A DNA stretch of 19,660 bases from Nitrospira sp. UBA5698. Its GTDB lineage: Bacteria; Nitrospirota; Nitrospiria; Nitrospirales; Nitrospiraceae. Below are positions 1 to 6,625 of this stretch, one piece after another. A program made the translations under genes and the position numbers. The first letter of the stretch is position 1; each line of letters begins with the position of its first letter. The stretch is taken from the NCBI GenBank assembly GCA_002420115.1, contig DIHK01000073.1:1-19660 (forward strand), written 5' to 3'. The notes beneath the pieces were generated by a model. That model was not told the DNA's origin and made no database searches. It was given only the letters and a program-made list of their open reading frames with translations.

Positions 1-954
1 ACCGCCGTCGACTTCGGCTTGTTTACCATTCTCGGCAATCGGCACCTCACCGCTGCCGAGCTCGGCAAGGAATTACACCTGCATCCTCGTGCCATCCCCG
101 ACTTCTTCGATGCGCTCGTGGCCATGAAGTTTCTTGACCGCACTGGTGACGGCCCGCAGGCCACCTACCTCAACACGCCGGAAGGCGCGATGTTCCTTGA
201 CGCAGCGAGTCCTCGGTACATCGGGGGAATTCTGATCATGCTGAACGCCCGGCTCTTCAAGTTTTGGAATGATCTGCCCGAAGCGTTGCGGACAGGCCGA
301 CCACAGAACGAGGTGAAACACGGACAGAAAGGGATGTTCGAGGAACTCTATTCAGACCTATCCAAGCTGGAACAGTTCATGGGTGCGATGACCGGGATTT
401 CCCGCATCAACTTCGAGGCGTTCGCCGAAAAGTTTGATTTCTCAAAATTTAACACCCTTTGTGATGTCGGTGGGGCCACCGGTCTGCTCAGCATTGAAGT
501 GGCAAAGCGACACCCTCATCTCAGGTGCACCAGTTTTGATCTGCCGGTGGTCGAACCGATCGCAAGGAAGCATATCGCCGCCGCCGGCTTAGAACATCGC
601 GTGAGAACGGCATCCGGCGACTTCTTTAAGGACCAGATGCCGAAGGCCGACCTCATCACGATGGGCATGATCCTGCACGACTGGAATCTGGAGAAGAAGC
701 TGCATCTGATCCGATCGGCCTACGAAGCTTTGCCGACCGGTGGGGCGCTGATCGCAATAGAAGCGTTGATCGACGATGCTCGCCGTGAAAACGTGCAAGG
801 CCTGCTGATGTCGCTCAACATGCTCATCGAATTCGGCGACGCGTTCGATTACACCGGAGCTGACTTTCGCCGATGGTGTCGCGAGGTCGGCTTCACGCGA
901 TTCGAGATCATCCATCTGGCCGGACCATCCAGTGCGGCGGTGGCCTACAAATGA
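1..954 (+). CDS. SAM-dependent O-methyltransferase (5'-truncated by window edge)
   Basis: The reading frame is open from the first base, so the true start lies left of the window. A TTG at 19 is in frame but is probably internal. The N-terminal ~75 codons look like the winged-helix dimerisation domain of plant-type/antibiotic O-methyltransferases (LTAAELGKELHLHPRAIPDF, then a short strand and NTPEG). A Rossmann SAM-binding domain follows, with glycine-rich motif DVGGATG at about 463-483, an acidic strand end SFDLP, and the GMILHDW segment, whose His is the usual general-base position in this family. The protein ends with a normal family C-terminus (WCREVGFTRFEII). The substrate cannot be read from sequence; relatives methylate hydroxyls of small aromatic or polyketide-like molecules. 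No partner gene is visible on the right, where 383 bases without a gene follow. The class is secure, the substrate unknown. Confidence 0.88.
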   Translation, partial: TAVDFGLFTILGNRHLTAAELGKELHLHPRAIPDFFDALVAMKFLDRTGDGPQATYLNTPEGAMFLDAASPRYIGGILIMLNARLFKFWNDLPEALRTGRPQNEVKHGQKGMFEELYSDLSKLEQFMGAMTGISRINFEAFAEKFDFSKFNTLCDVGGATGLLSIEVAKRHPHLRCTSFDLPVVEPIARKHIAAAGLEHRVRTASGDFFKDQMPKADLITMGMILHDWNLEKKLHLIRSAYEALPTGGALIAIEALIDDARRENVQGLLMSLNMLIEFGDAFDYTGADFRRWCREVGFTRFEIIHLAGPSSAAVAYK

Positions 955-1337
955 CCTTGCCTTGAACCAAGCTCTCTCCGTTGGAGCCCTTGGCGACAAC
1001 GCGGCAATCAGCCTCGTCCCGATTCTCCCCAAATTGCCCCTCGACGTGATCATACGCGCTGAAACGAGCGGATGTTCGAACCACTCATGAGTGCCTGTCC
1101 GAGGCTCACCTGGAACCAGATCTGCTTAGCGATGGATCAGCTCAGTTGGAACAGTGTGGCCCACACGTAGCCATGACAAGCAAGGAATCTCCCCCATCAG
1201 CTTTGCCGAAATCGGTGGGGGCACTCCAGTTGCAATGGCGGAAATGCGGTTCGTAGAATTTGAAGTGAGGAGTCTTCCGCTGATGATCGCGGAATTTATC
1301 CTGAGATGGAATAGAAGGGGCAGCGCAGGGTGATGAG
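955..1337. other. Intergenic region without a convincing gene
   Basis: I find no gene here; the open frames that cross it lack family resemblance and a good ribosome-binding site. It holds two small inverted repeats. One is GTGTGG-C-CCACAC at 1154-1166. The other is CCCCCATC (1191-1198) against GGTGGGGG (1214-1221), an 8-bp stem with one G-T pair and a 15-base loop. Neither is followed by a T-run, so terminator function for the methyltransferase is not supported. The promoter of the downstream lipoprotein/SPFH pair probably lies in the right part, but I cannot place it. Confidence 0.5.
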
Positions 1338-1685
1338 ATGATTGTCTTGGAAAGCCGGATGCTGCTGGTCAGTCTAGTCTTGTTGGGGATTTCCGGTTGC
1401 GCCTCCAGTCCATCGATTAATCTGGACTCTTTTGACCCGTCACACAATCAGACGGAGATCGCTACCTACTATCGCAATCAAGCTCTTACGATGCGAGAGA
1501 AGGCCGACGCGCAAGCGACGGCTGCTGTGCGTTATGAAGCGCTTTTTGGACCGGAGGCCGACTTGGTTTCTGGTGCCAAGTCATTGGCTCGCTATTATGA
1601 GCAGACCGCACAAGAATTAGAACGAGTGGCCCAAGCGCATGAAACTGTTGATCGCAACAAACGGACACCCGCGTCTGTTCGGTAG
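1338..1685 (+). CDS. Small hypothetical lipoprotein, helical/coiled-coil
   Basis: The predicted 115-residue product has a type II signal peptide: Arg7, a hydrophobic stretch of residues 8-17, and a lipobox ISGC with lipidated Cys21. The mature part is almost entirely helical and rich in Ala, Glu and Arg (for example YYRNQALTMREKAD and ARYYEQTAQELERVAQAHE), suggesting a short helical hairpin or coiled coil. I do not recognise a named domain. The start at 1338 keeps a basic residue ahead of the hydrophobic core, with AGGG about 7 bases upstream. The ATG at 1359 would remove that residue and is less likely. It ends 46 bases before the SPFH gene on the same strand, so co-transcription is likely and a role in the same envelope complex is possible (inference). 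Confidence 0.7.
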   Translation: MIVLESRMLLVSLVLLGISGCASSPSINLDSFDPSHNQTEIATYYRNQALTMREKADAQATAAVRYEALFGPEADLVSGAKSLARYYEQTAQELERVAQAHETVDRNKRTPASVR

Positions 1686-1719
1686 ATTGTGAGATTGGCA
1701 GAACGCATACCACAAGAAT

Positions 1720-1726
1720 AAGGAGG
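1720..1726 (+). promoter_or_regulatory. Strong Shine-Dalgarno of the SPFH gene
   Basis: AAGGAGG lies 5 bases upstream of the ATG at 1732 and fixes that start. It is a near-perfect anti-16S match, much stronger than the site of the preceding lipoprotein. Confidence 0.8.
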
Positions 1727-1731
1727 GATCT

Positions 1732-2589
1732 ATGAAACAGTCTTCGATCGTCCGGCTCCTTTTCATACTGATTCCGTTACTGATGACCCTTCAGAGTTGC
1801 AGCAGCACGGTGAATCCAGGAAGTCGAGGGCTTCGGTGGTCTCCCCTGACCAGCGGATTATCGAAAGAACCGCTCAAGGAAGGAATCTACTGGCGAGCGC
1901 CGTGGAATGACGTCCTGATCTACGACACGCGATGGAAAAGCTTCAGGGAAAAAGTCGATGCCTTGACGGCCGATGATCTGCCGGTCACGGTCTACGCCAC
2001 CATCACGATGCGCCCTGTCCCCGATGAAATCTACTTTCTGGCCCAGGAAGTCGGGCCTGAGTGGTACAAGCAACTCGTGCACCCCCAACTCTTGTCGGCT
2101 GTTCGTGGGGTCGTTGCGAACTATTCCATGGTATCGCTTCCCGAGCGCAGCAGCGAAATCGGCAATAAGATCGAAGCCGTCGTCGTCGAAACACTGAAAG
2201 GTCGCCATTTGGATGTCTACAACGTGGCGCTTTCTGAAATGGAATTCTCCCAGATGGTCTTGCGGGCCATCGAACAGAAGCAGGCCAAGGAGCAAGAGAA
2301 AGAACAGAAGAACTTCGAAGTTGTCATTGCGGAACGTAACGCTGAAATTGCCAGGATTCAGGCCAAGGGCGAAGGTGATTCGCTAAAGATTCGTGCGGAA
2401 GGCGAGGCCGACAGCATGAGAATCCGCGCGATTGGACAGTCGCAAGCCCAAGAAACCATTACTAAGACACTGACACCGGACTATTTGAAATACAAGCTCT
2501 ACGATAGCCCCAATGCCAAAACGATTATCGTGCCAGACAAGCTCAATGTCCCGCTGATGCTCAGCCCCGGAGGAGATCACTCCAAATAA
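1732..2589 (+). CDS. SPFH/prohibitin-like membrane protein with possible lipobox
   Basis: The 285-residue protein starts with a hydrophobic segment (residues 8-22) ending in LQSC (Cys23). This could be a lipoprotein signal or an uncleaved membrane anchor; Gln at -2 is unusual for a lipobox. Residues ~30-175 match the SPFH (stomatin/prohibitin/flotillin/HflK-C) domain, with NPGSRGLRWSP, EGIYWRAPW, the IYDTR strand and a VRGVVANYS helix. Residues ~180-250 are a long charged coiled coil ending in tandem ten-residue units (GEGDSLKIRA, GEADSMRIRA), as in prohibitins. Family members form large rings that organise membranes or modulate proteases such as FtsH. No hflX, ftsH or nfeD gene is adjacent. 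The small lipoprotein upstream is the likely operon partner. Domain assignment is firm; function is unknown. Confidence 0.87.
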   Translation: MKQSSIVRLLFILIPLLMTLQSCSSTVNPGSRGLRWSPLTSGLSKEPLKEGIYWRAPWNDVLIYDTRWKSFREKVDALTADDLPVTVYATITMRPVPDEIYFLAQEVGPEWYKQLVHPQLLSAVRGVVANYSMVSLPERSSEIGNKIEAVVVETLKGRHLDVYNVALSEMEFSQMVLRAIEQKQAKEQEKEQKNFEVVIAERNAEIARIQAKGEGDSLKIRAEGEADSMRIRAIGQSQAQETITKTLTPDYLKYKLYDSPNAKTIIVPDKLNVPLMLSPGGDHSK

Positions 2590-2650
2590 CGGCATGTGGA
2601 GAACCAGACAGGGTTTCGGCATGTCTGTGCCATGAGATTCGAGGAGGGGT

Positions 2651-2688
2651 CGTAAGTTGGGCAAGGGGACACGAAGGCCCACTTTACG
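2651..2688 (+). terminator. Hairpin downstream of SPFH gene, possible terminator
   Basis: CGTAAGTTGGGC (2651-2662) pairs with GCCCACTTTACG (2677-2688): twelve positions with one G-T pair and one mismatch, and a 14-base loop. It lies 62 bases after the SPFH stop codon. The following sequence is only moderately T-rich (GCTTTGACTTTG), so the terminator call is tentative. Confidence 0.4.
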
Positions 2689-2757
2689 GCTTTGACTTTG
2701 ATTCGCCCATCGCAGGTCGCTCGCGCAACTTGGTAACGAGCTGATCAGTAGGAGCTC

Positions 2758-2776
2758 TTGAGAATGATCTTCTCAA
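2758..2776. repeat. Perfect 7-bp inverted repeat
   Basis: TTGAGAA-TGATC-TTCTCAA is a 19-base perfect palindrome with a 5-base centre. The size fits a dimeric transcription-factor operator, but neither flanking gene starts here. I tested it by eye against the Fur box and it does not match. Confidence 0.4.
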
Positions 2777-2807
2777 ATCGACTCCGCTCAATGCTCACCA
2801 GGCCTGT

Positions 2808-2834
2808 GCCGCCGATGCTGATGCCATCGGCGGC
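2808..2834. repeat. Perfect 10-bp GC-rich inverted repeat
   Basis: GCCGCCGATG (2808-2817) and CATCGGCGGC (2825-2834) are perfect reverse complements around a 7-base loop (CTGATGC). This is a very stable hairpin on either strand. No T-run follows on either side. Confidence 0.6.
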
Positions 2835-2865
2835 TTGCCGGTCGTCCTCTTGTCGTACTGAAACC

Positions 2866-2890
2866 TGCCCTCTCCTCTGAAGCGAGGGCA
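2866..2890 (-). terminator. Hairpin just after dodecin, possible terminator
   Basis: TGCCCTC (2866-2872) and GAGGGCA (2884-2890) form a perfect 7-bp stem with an 11-base loop. It begins 26 bases past the dodecin stop on the minus strand. The minus-strand sequence after it (GGTTTCAG) has only a short T-run. Confidence 0.4.
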
Positions 2891-2916
2891 TTCCCGCCAG
2901 ACATCCTCGTACGTCG

Positions 2917-3117
2917 TCAATCCAACACGAATGTCAGTTTCAGGTCGACACGATACAAGGCCACTTTCCCATTCTCGACCACGACATGCTGCTCCTTTAC
3001 CCAAGCTGACTTGATCCCGTGAACCGTCTTGGATGCTTTGGCAATTCCTTGGGCGATGGCATCCTCAAAACTTGTCGGTGATTCAGCACTGATCTCAATG
3101 ATCTTGGCAACGGACAT
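2917..3117 (-). CDS. Dodecin family flavin-binding protein
   Basis: The predicted 66-residue protein has the length and sequence pattern of dodecin. It reads SVAKIIEISAESPTSFEDAI, then a helix (GIAKASKTVHGIKSAWV), and a C-terminal beta hairpin (VENGKVALYRVDLKLTFVLD). Dodecins assemble into hollow cytoplasmic dodecamers that store or buffer riboflavin, FMN or FAD, or CoA-bound flavin. Trp at residue ~39 (KSAWV) is at the position that stacks on the flavin in halophile and bacterial dodecins. The start is supported by GGGAGGG just upstream on the minus strand. It stands alone: convergent with the SPFH gene and divergent from the cytochrome gene. The family is clear; which flavin it binds is not. 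Confidence 0.9.
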   Translation of the reverse strand: MSVAKIIEISAESPTSFEDAIAQGIAKASKTVHGIKSAWVKEQHVVVENGKVALYRVDLKLTFVLD

Positions 3118-3580
3118 AAGACCCTCCCTTCAAAACAAACTCTTCTGCACAGCAAAAATGTTTTGATCGCATACTCGACATACTGTGATCGCTCACCTAC
3201 TCACATACTCAGCAAAACAGACGCCAGAGCCGATCCGGCCTCCAGACGCCATCATTCCGTGAGATCACCGAGGGTTAGCCGCGGTACCGGACAGGAAGAT
3301 CTATCGACATGGGGGAACAATGCCACAGGGTGGAGGTGCAGCCTGTAGCAAAAAAGACCAACGGATACATAAAAACAAACCGACGACTGACGAATCTGAT
3401 GTACGAATCCTTTTTTGCTGCGTGGTCTCACATAGGTCGAGAAACAAATCGGAGACTTCGCGGAGATGGACCGATGCTTGCTTAGGACGCTGTGGTGAAC
3501 GGTCAGAATGTGGTCAACCGACCGATATGGATGCAGTCGGACGCCCACGATCAGGTTCACCACCGAGAAAGAGAGCGCTT
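3118..3580. other. Divergent intergenic region, dodecin / four-haem cytochrome
   Basis: I see no gene in these 463 bases. The cytochrome frame is open back to 3320, but that extension is rich in Arg, Lys, Cys and Ser, has no export signal, and is followed by a proper signal peptide at 3581, so I treat it as non-coding. CATACT occurs three times in the left part (3172-3177, 3180-3185, 3205-3210) and TGATCGC twice. Promoters for both divergent genes must lie here, but no convincing -35/-10 pair stands out. Confidence 0.5.
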
Positions 3581-4987
3581 ATGAATCTGCGGAAGGGAGT
3601 AGTCGTTGGATCCATGGTCTTCGCGTTGGTTGGGGTGCTCGCCTCACCGCCGCTTCTCCTTGCGAGCGATCACACGCGCGCCAAAGAACTGCTCCAGCAG
3701 ACCTGTGTGCACTGCCATCGATTGGAAGGCACTGCGGAGTCACGGTTCAAACTTCACGCGCCTGACTTGATCTGGGCCGGCAGCAAATACCAACGGTCCT
3801 GGCTCATTCGTTGGCTGACGGGCAAGGAAGCTCCGCTCTACGTCAAGGGATATCTGTGGGACCTGACAAACGTTCCGACTAAGCACCCGATCGTCACGGA
3901 GGCCGAGGCGAACGCCCTTGCCGATTACTTCGCCGAACACAAGAAAGACCCACGTGTGACGGGTGGGGCTTTTGATCTGTCCAAGGTGACGAAATTCGAG
4001 GTCAAATTTGGTGCGGCCACCTATAAAGCCCATGCCTGCCTGGGCTGCCACACGATCGAAGACAACGGCAAATTGATTGGAGGACCACAGAGCGCGGCGC
4101 TGCAGAATGCCGGCCAGCGGTACAACCCCGACTGGGTGTATCGTTTCGGTCAGAACCCGCAAGACTTCACGGTGCACAACGGGGAATTTCTAGCCGATGC
4201 GACTGATCCGCAGTTGCGAGCGGTGATCGGCTATCTGATGGTCCAAGGGGTACCAGGCTTTCAGTATTATGAGCCGTGGACCAGTCCTGAGTTCAGCAAG
4301 ACTGACGTGGGGCGCGGCAAAGTGTTGTATAGGGAATACTGTGCCCAGTGTCATGGTTTGACAGGCAAGGGCGACGGCCCTGCCGCATCAGGATTGGAAC
4401 CCAAGCCCGCCATCCACGCCAACATGCCGTTCGACAAACTTCCGATCGAATACCTCTATAACGTCATCAACCATGGTGGCGTGGCCGTCGGCAAGTCACC
4501 GAACATGCCCTACTGGGGCCTCACGATCGGCCAGCAGGGCGTGGCGGATGTCATCGCCTATTTAAGAGTGACGTTTAAGGGAATCCCGGAGGCCGCGTCT
4601 TCGGCGGGAAGTGAGCCGAGTGCGGCCTGTGTACAACCGCGTAAGACAGCCATGGCCCCGAACGACTACCTGACCAGAACCAATCCGGTTCCTGCTTCTG
4701 CTGGGACGGTCCGAGCAGGCAAGGAATTGTTTCTGAGAACGGCACAGCCCATCGCCTGCGTGATGTGTCATGGGGAGCAAGGAGATGGTAAGGGATTGAT
4801 GGGTGGAGCACTCGTGCCGCCGCCCAGAAACTTCACCTGTGGCGAGATGATGAGTGAGATTCCGGATGGCCAGTTGTTTTGGATCATCAAGAACGGCTCT
4901 CCAGGGACGGGTATGACCGCCTTTGGCGGGATGCCGGATGAGCAGGTGTGGCAACTGATCCACTACATTCGATCGTTAGCGAAGTAA
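3581..4987 (+). CDS. Exported four-haem cytochrome c
   Basis: From the ATG at 3581 the protein has 468 residues and begins with a signal peptide (basic NLRK, hydrophobic residues 7-28, cleavage near LLLASD). Four CxxCH haem-attachment motifs are visible: CVHCH at 42-46, CLGCH at 153-157, CAQCH at 254-258 and CVMCH at 393-397. Each sits in a class I-like cytochrome domain. The last two have the typical GxGKGDGP / GDGKG loops and candidate Met ligands further on (NMPYWG; GMTAFGG near residue 446). It is a periplasmic electron carrier or an electron-transfer subunit of an oxidoreductase. Two cupredoxins follow on the same strand, suggesting a shared electron route. I do not recognise it as a named subunit. 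A GAAAGAGAG stretch upstream supports the start. Export and haem number are well supported; the partner is unknown. Confidence 0.9.
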   Translation: MNLRKGVVVGSMVFALVGVLASPPLLLASDHTRAKELLQQTCVHCHRLEGTAESRFKLHAPDLIWAGSKYQRSWLIRWLTGKEAPLYVKGYLWDLTNVPTKHPIVTEAEANALADYFAEHKKDPRVTGGAFDLSKVTKFEVKFGAATYKAHACLGCHTIEDNGKLIGGPQSAALQNAGQRYNPDWVYRFGQNPQDFTVHNGEFLADATDPQLRAVIGYLMVQGVPGFQYYEPWTSPEFSKTDVGRGKVLYREYCAQCHGLTGKGDGPAASGLEPKPAIHANMPFDKLPIEYLYNVINHGGVAVGKSPNMPYWGLTIGQQGVADVIAYLRVTFKGIPEAASSAGSEPSAACVQPRKTAMAPNDYLTRTNPVPASAGTVRAGKELFLRTAQPIACVMCHGEQGDGKGLMGGALVPPPRNFTCGEMMSEIPDGQLFWIIKNGSPGTGMTAFGGMPDEQVWQLIHYIRSLAK

Positions 4988-5034
4988 GGCGTACCTGGTT
5001 GTCCACTTGGAAAAGAGGAACAACCATAGCGCCT
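4987..5034 (+). terminator. Bulged hairpin at the end of the cytochrome gene
   Basis: AGGCG (4987-4991) and TGGTTGT (4996-5002) pair with ACAACCA (5020-5026) and CGCCT (5030-5034). This gives 5 bp, a 4/3 internal loop, 7 bp and a 17-base loop. The hairpin begins on the last base of the cytochrome stop codon. A second overlapping hairpin, CCTCAC (5032-5037) with GTGAGG (5045-5050), follows at once. No T-tract is present, so it may stabilise the mRNA 3' end or attenuate read-through to the cupredoxin rather than terminate. Confidence 0.4.
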
Positions 5035-5118
5035 CACCGACTGTGTGAGGGGAAATGCATGGAAGGAGGTGGCAGGCCAGCACAGATGTGAACGGCTGCA
5101 AGTGGGCATGAAGGTTGA

Positions 5119-5135
5119 GTAGGTGAAAAACCTAC
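5119..5135 (+). promoter_or_regulatory. Small hairpin in cupredoxin leader
   Basis: GTAGGT (5119-5124) and ACCTAC (5130-5135) form a perfect 6-bp stem with a GAAAA loop, about 18 bases upstream of the Shine-Dalgarno of the gene at 5165. It does not cover the Shine-Dalgarno itself, so any effect on translation is speculative. Confidence 0.3.
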
Positions 5136-5152
5136 CTGATACCGTTTCAAAA

Positions 5153-5159
5153 AAGGAGG
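5153..5159 (+). promoter_or_regulatory. Strong Shine-Dalgarno deciding the cupredoxin start
   Basis: AAGGAGG lies 5 bases ahead of ATG 5165. It selects this start over the in-frame GTG at 5123, which would put 14 charged residues before the signal peptide. Confidence 0.8.
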
Positions 5160-5164
5160 CAAGA

Positions 5165-5659
5165 ATGAGTGTTCGACGACTTGGAACAACCTTATTCAGC
5201 ATTCCGTTCGCCGTGGCGACGGTCGTGGCCTGGAGTGCCGGGCCCGATATCGCGCAGGCGCAGACCAAGGGCATGGAGGCCCCACCTTCGAAGGTGGAGA
5301 TCACCATTAAAGACCGGCAACATGGCTATGAGACAGCCGGGTTCACGATGCCCTCCCAGGATACGATCGTCGTCGTCCGGAACCAGGATTCCGTCACCCA
5401 CGGCTTAGCGTCCACATTGTTCAAGAACGTAGCGGTGAAGCTCGAAGGAGGGACAGAGGTCCGAGGGAAACACTTCAAATCCTTTCATGTCGATGCAGGA
5501 AAGACGATGACGCTCCGCTTCGCCACAGCTCCCTCAAATTTTGACCCACAAACCGGTGGAGCCGAAAGTATCCGCCACGCCCTGTGGTGCGACATCCATC
5601 CGGAGGTGAAAGGCGAGCTGTTTGTGATTGAAACCCGTGGCGACATTGGAGGCGGCTGA
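5165..5659 (+). CDS. Periplasmic cupredoxin (plastocyanin-like) with Val at axial position
   Basis: The protein has 164 residues with a signal peptide (VRRLGTTLF basic start, hydrophobic to ~residue 25, cleavage near AQAQ). The mature part is a single cupredoxin beta-sandwich. Predicted type 1 copper ligands are His79 (SVTHGLAS), Cys142 and His145 (WCDIHPEVKG). In close relatives the segment after this His usually reads HPxMKG, the Met being the weak axial ligand. Here that residue is Val148. Loss of the axial Met is known in some blue copper proteins (for example fungal laccases, which carry Leu or Phe there) and tends to raise redox potential. It follows the four-haem cytochrome by 177 bases on the same strand and likely exchanges electrons in the periplasm. 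The fold is well supported; copper loading is inferred. Confidence 0.85.
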   Translation: MSVRRLGTTLFSIPFAVATVVAWSAGPDIAQAQTKGMEAPPSKVEITIKDRQHGYETAGFTMPSQDTIVVVRNQDSVTHGLASTLFKNVAVKLEGGTEVRGKHFKSFHVDAGKTMTLRFATAPSNFDPQTGGAESIRHALWCDIHPEVKGELFVIETRGDIGGG

Positions 5660-5785
5660 ATCGTCGCTTGATCATGGTCTGAACCGTGCCAGCACCCGCT
5701 ATAGGAACTCAGTGAGTTTCATCGTGGGAATGGCCCGACGGTGAGGATTCCAGTTCCAGCCAGCGCGAAGTGAACGCGGATGCGC

Positions 5786-5810
5786 AGCTGGGACTGGCCG
5801 TCCCGGCTTT
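5786..5810 (+). terminator. Hairpin between the two cupredoxin genes
   Basis: AGCTGGGAC (5786-5794) pairs with GTCCCGGCT (5800-5808) around a TGGCC loop: 9 bp with one T-G pair, then only TTT. It is a possible weak terminator or attenuator 127 bases after the first cupredoxin. Confidence 0.4.
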
Positions 5811-5871
5811 CCAATGAGCGATGTGATACGAAACCACCCTGCTATCCAATCGTGTCTCGGATAAACCGACG

Positions 5872-6336
5872 ATGAGAGTTGCAAGACACTCCCTTTTTGC
5901 CGTGGGTGTATGGCTCGGGTCAATACTCGGCAGCGGAATACCGACTATGCCATCTGCCGGATGGGCAAAGGAAATTCTGTTTGTAGCTCGTGATCTCAAG
6001 GACCAGCAAGCCGTGTGGCTTCCCAGAGAAGTTGTCCTTCAACGAAGTACAGATTTCACGGAGCCGTTGATCTTTCGGTTTGACAATCCAACAGCAAGGA
6101 CTCACGTATTCGAAGCGCCGGGGCTACTTGAGTCTATTGAGGAGAACGGCGTTCACATCACCAGACCGATTCGGATTACCATTGCGCCGGAAGAGAGCGG
6201 ACAGATCCTCGTGGATAGAACTCAGATCACAACTGATGCCCGTACCGGCACAAACGAGCCGGTTAGGTATCGTTTCTACTGCCCGCTCCACCGAGCCGAT
6301 GACGATACGGGAGGGACCATTATCATTGGGCAGTAA
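5872..6336 (+). CDS. Second small periplasmic cupredoxin-like protein
   Basis: The 154-residue protein has a signal peptide (RVARH, hydrophobic 8-30, likely cleavage after GWA at residue 32). The mature domain is cupredoxin-like. A strand with His78 (NPTARTHVFEA) is the candidate first copper ligand, and Cys137 and His140 sit in YCPLH near the C-terminus. Family members normally carry a Met a few residues after this His. Here the loop is RADDDTGG, with no Met at all, and three Asp residues replace it. It shares layout but little sequence with the cupredoxin at 5165, so they look like old paralogues or independent members. No clear Shine-Dalgarno precedes ATG 5872. The two-component genes follow after 289 bases. 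It may be an electron carrier or a copper-handling protein. Confidence 0.75.
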   Translation: MRVARHSLFAVGVWLGSILGSGIPTMPSAGWAKEILFVARDLKDQQAVWLPREVVLQRSTDFTEPLIFRFDNPTARTHVFEAPGLLESIEENGVHITRPIRITIAPEESGQILVDRTQITTDARTGTNEPVRYRFYCPLHRADDDTGGTIIIGQ

Positions 6337-6371
6337 CCAGTCTGGTATAGTCGCGTGACATACTCACTGCA

Positions 6372-6388
6372 CTGATACTGCGTATCAG
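6372..6388. promoter_or_regulatory. 17-bp perfect palindrome, possible operator
   Basis: CTGATAC-TGC-GTATCAG is a perfect 7-bp inverted repeat with a 3-base centre. It lies 36 bases after the second cupredoxin stop and about 240 bases upstream of the response regulator. The size and symmetry suit a dimeric regulator. A tight hairpin is the alternative, but no T-run follows. Confidence 0.45.
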
Positions 6389-6625
6389 AACTTGGGCTGC
6401 CATGGCCTGCCGCAATTGAGCCTGGACGATCCATAAGTCCATTTTCCATCATCGCCGGTCACCAATCCTCTGTTCTGCTTGGAACAATCGATCCGCTCGA
6501 CTCATCACTGCTCAAGTTACCCCACTTGCGTGGGGATCTCCCCTTCTCACAAATCAGTCCCAGACTCCATGATCGAGCCTCCTCACTTGACACGCCCTCC
6601 CCTCCCCCGTACGCTGAGCACCATC

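Larger units (their letters stand above)
2590..2916. other. Convergent intergenic region with four inverted repeats
   Basis: This gap between the SPFH gene (plus) and dodecin (minus) contains no convincing gene. It holds four inverted repeats listed separately: 2651-2688, 2758-2776, 2808-2834 and 2866-2890. None has a classic T-tract. The outer two sit where terminators of the converging genes would be expected. Confidence 0.6.

Noticed and set aside
1142..1447. Minus-strand 101-codon frame upstream of and overlapping the small lipoprotein
   Set aside because: It overlaps a gene with a clear lipoprotein signal, has no recognisable domain, and shows no good ribosome-binding site.
2758..2776. 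Fur box
   Set aside because: The palindrome TTGAGAATGATCTTCTCAA does not match the Fur consensus of GATAAT units, and no iron gene starts here.
3320..3580. N-terminal extension of the four-haem cytochrome
   Set aside because: The added 87 residues are rich in Arg, Lys, Cys and Ser, precede a complete signal peptide that starts at 3581, and would block export.
5047..5111. Short leader peptide with a nearby GGAAGGAGGT sequence
   Set aside because: The strong Shine-Dalgarno-like sequence at 5061-5070 has no properly spaced start followed by a meaningful frame. The 18-codon frame at 5055 has its purine stretch too close to the ATG.
6479..6625. N-terminal extension of the response regulator
   Set aside because: Receiver domains begin directly before the KKILVVEDE strand; the extra Pro/Ser/His-rich residues do not fit the family.
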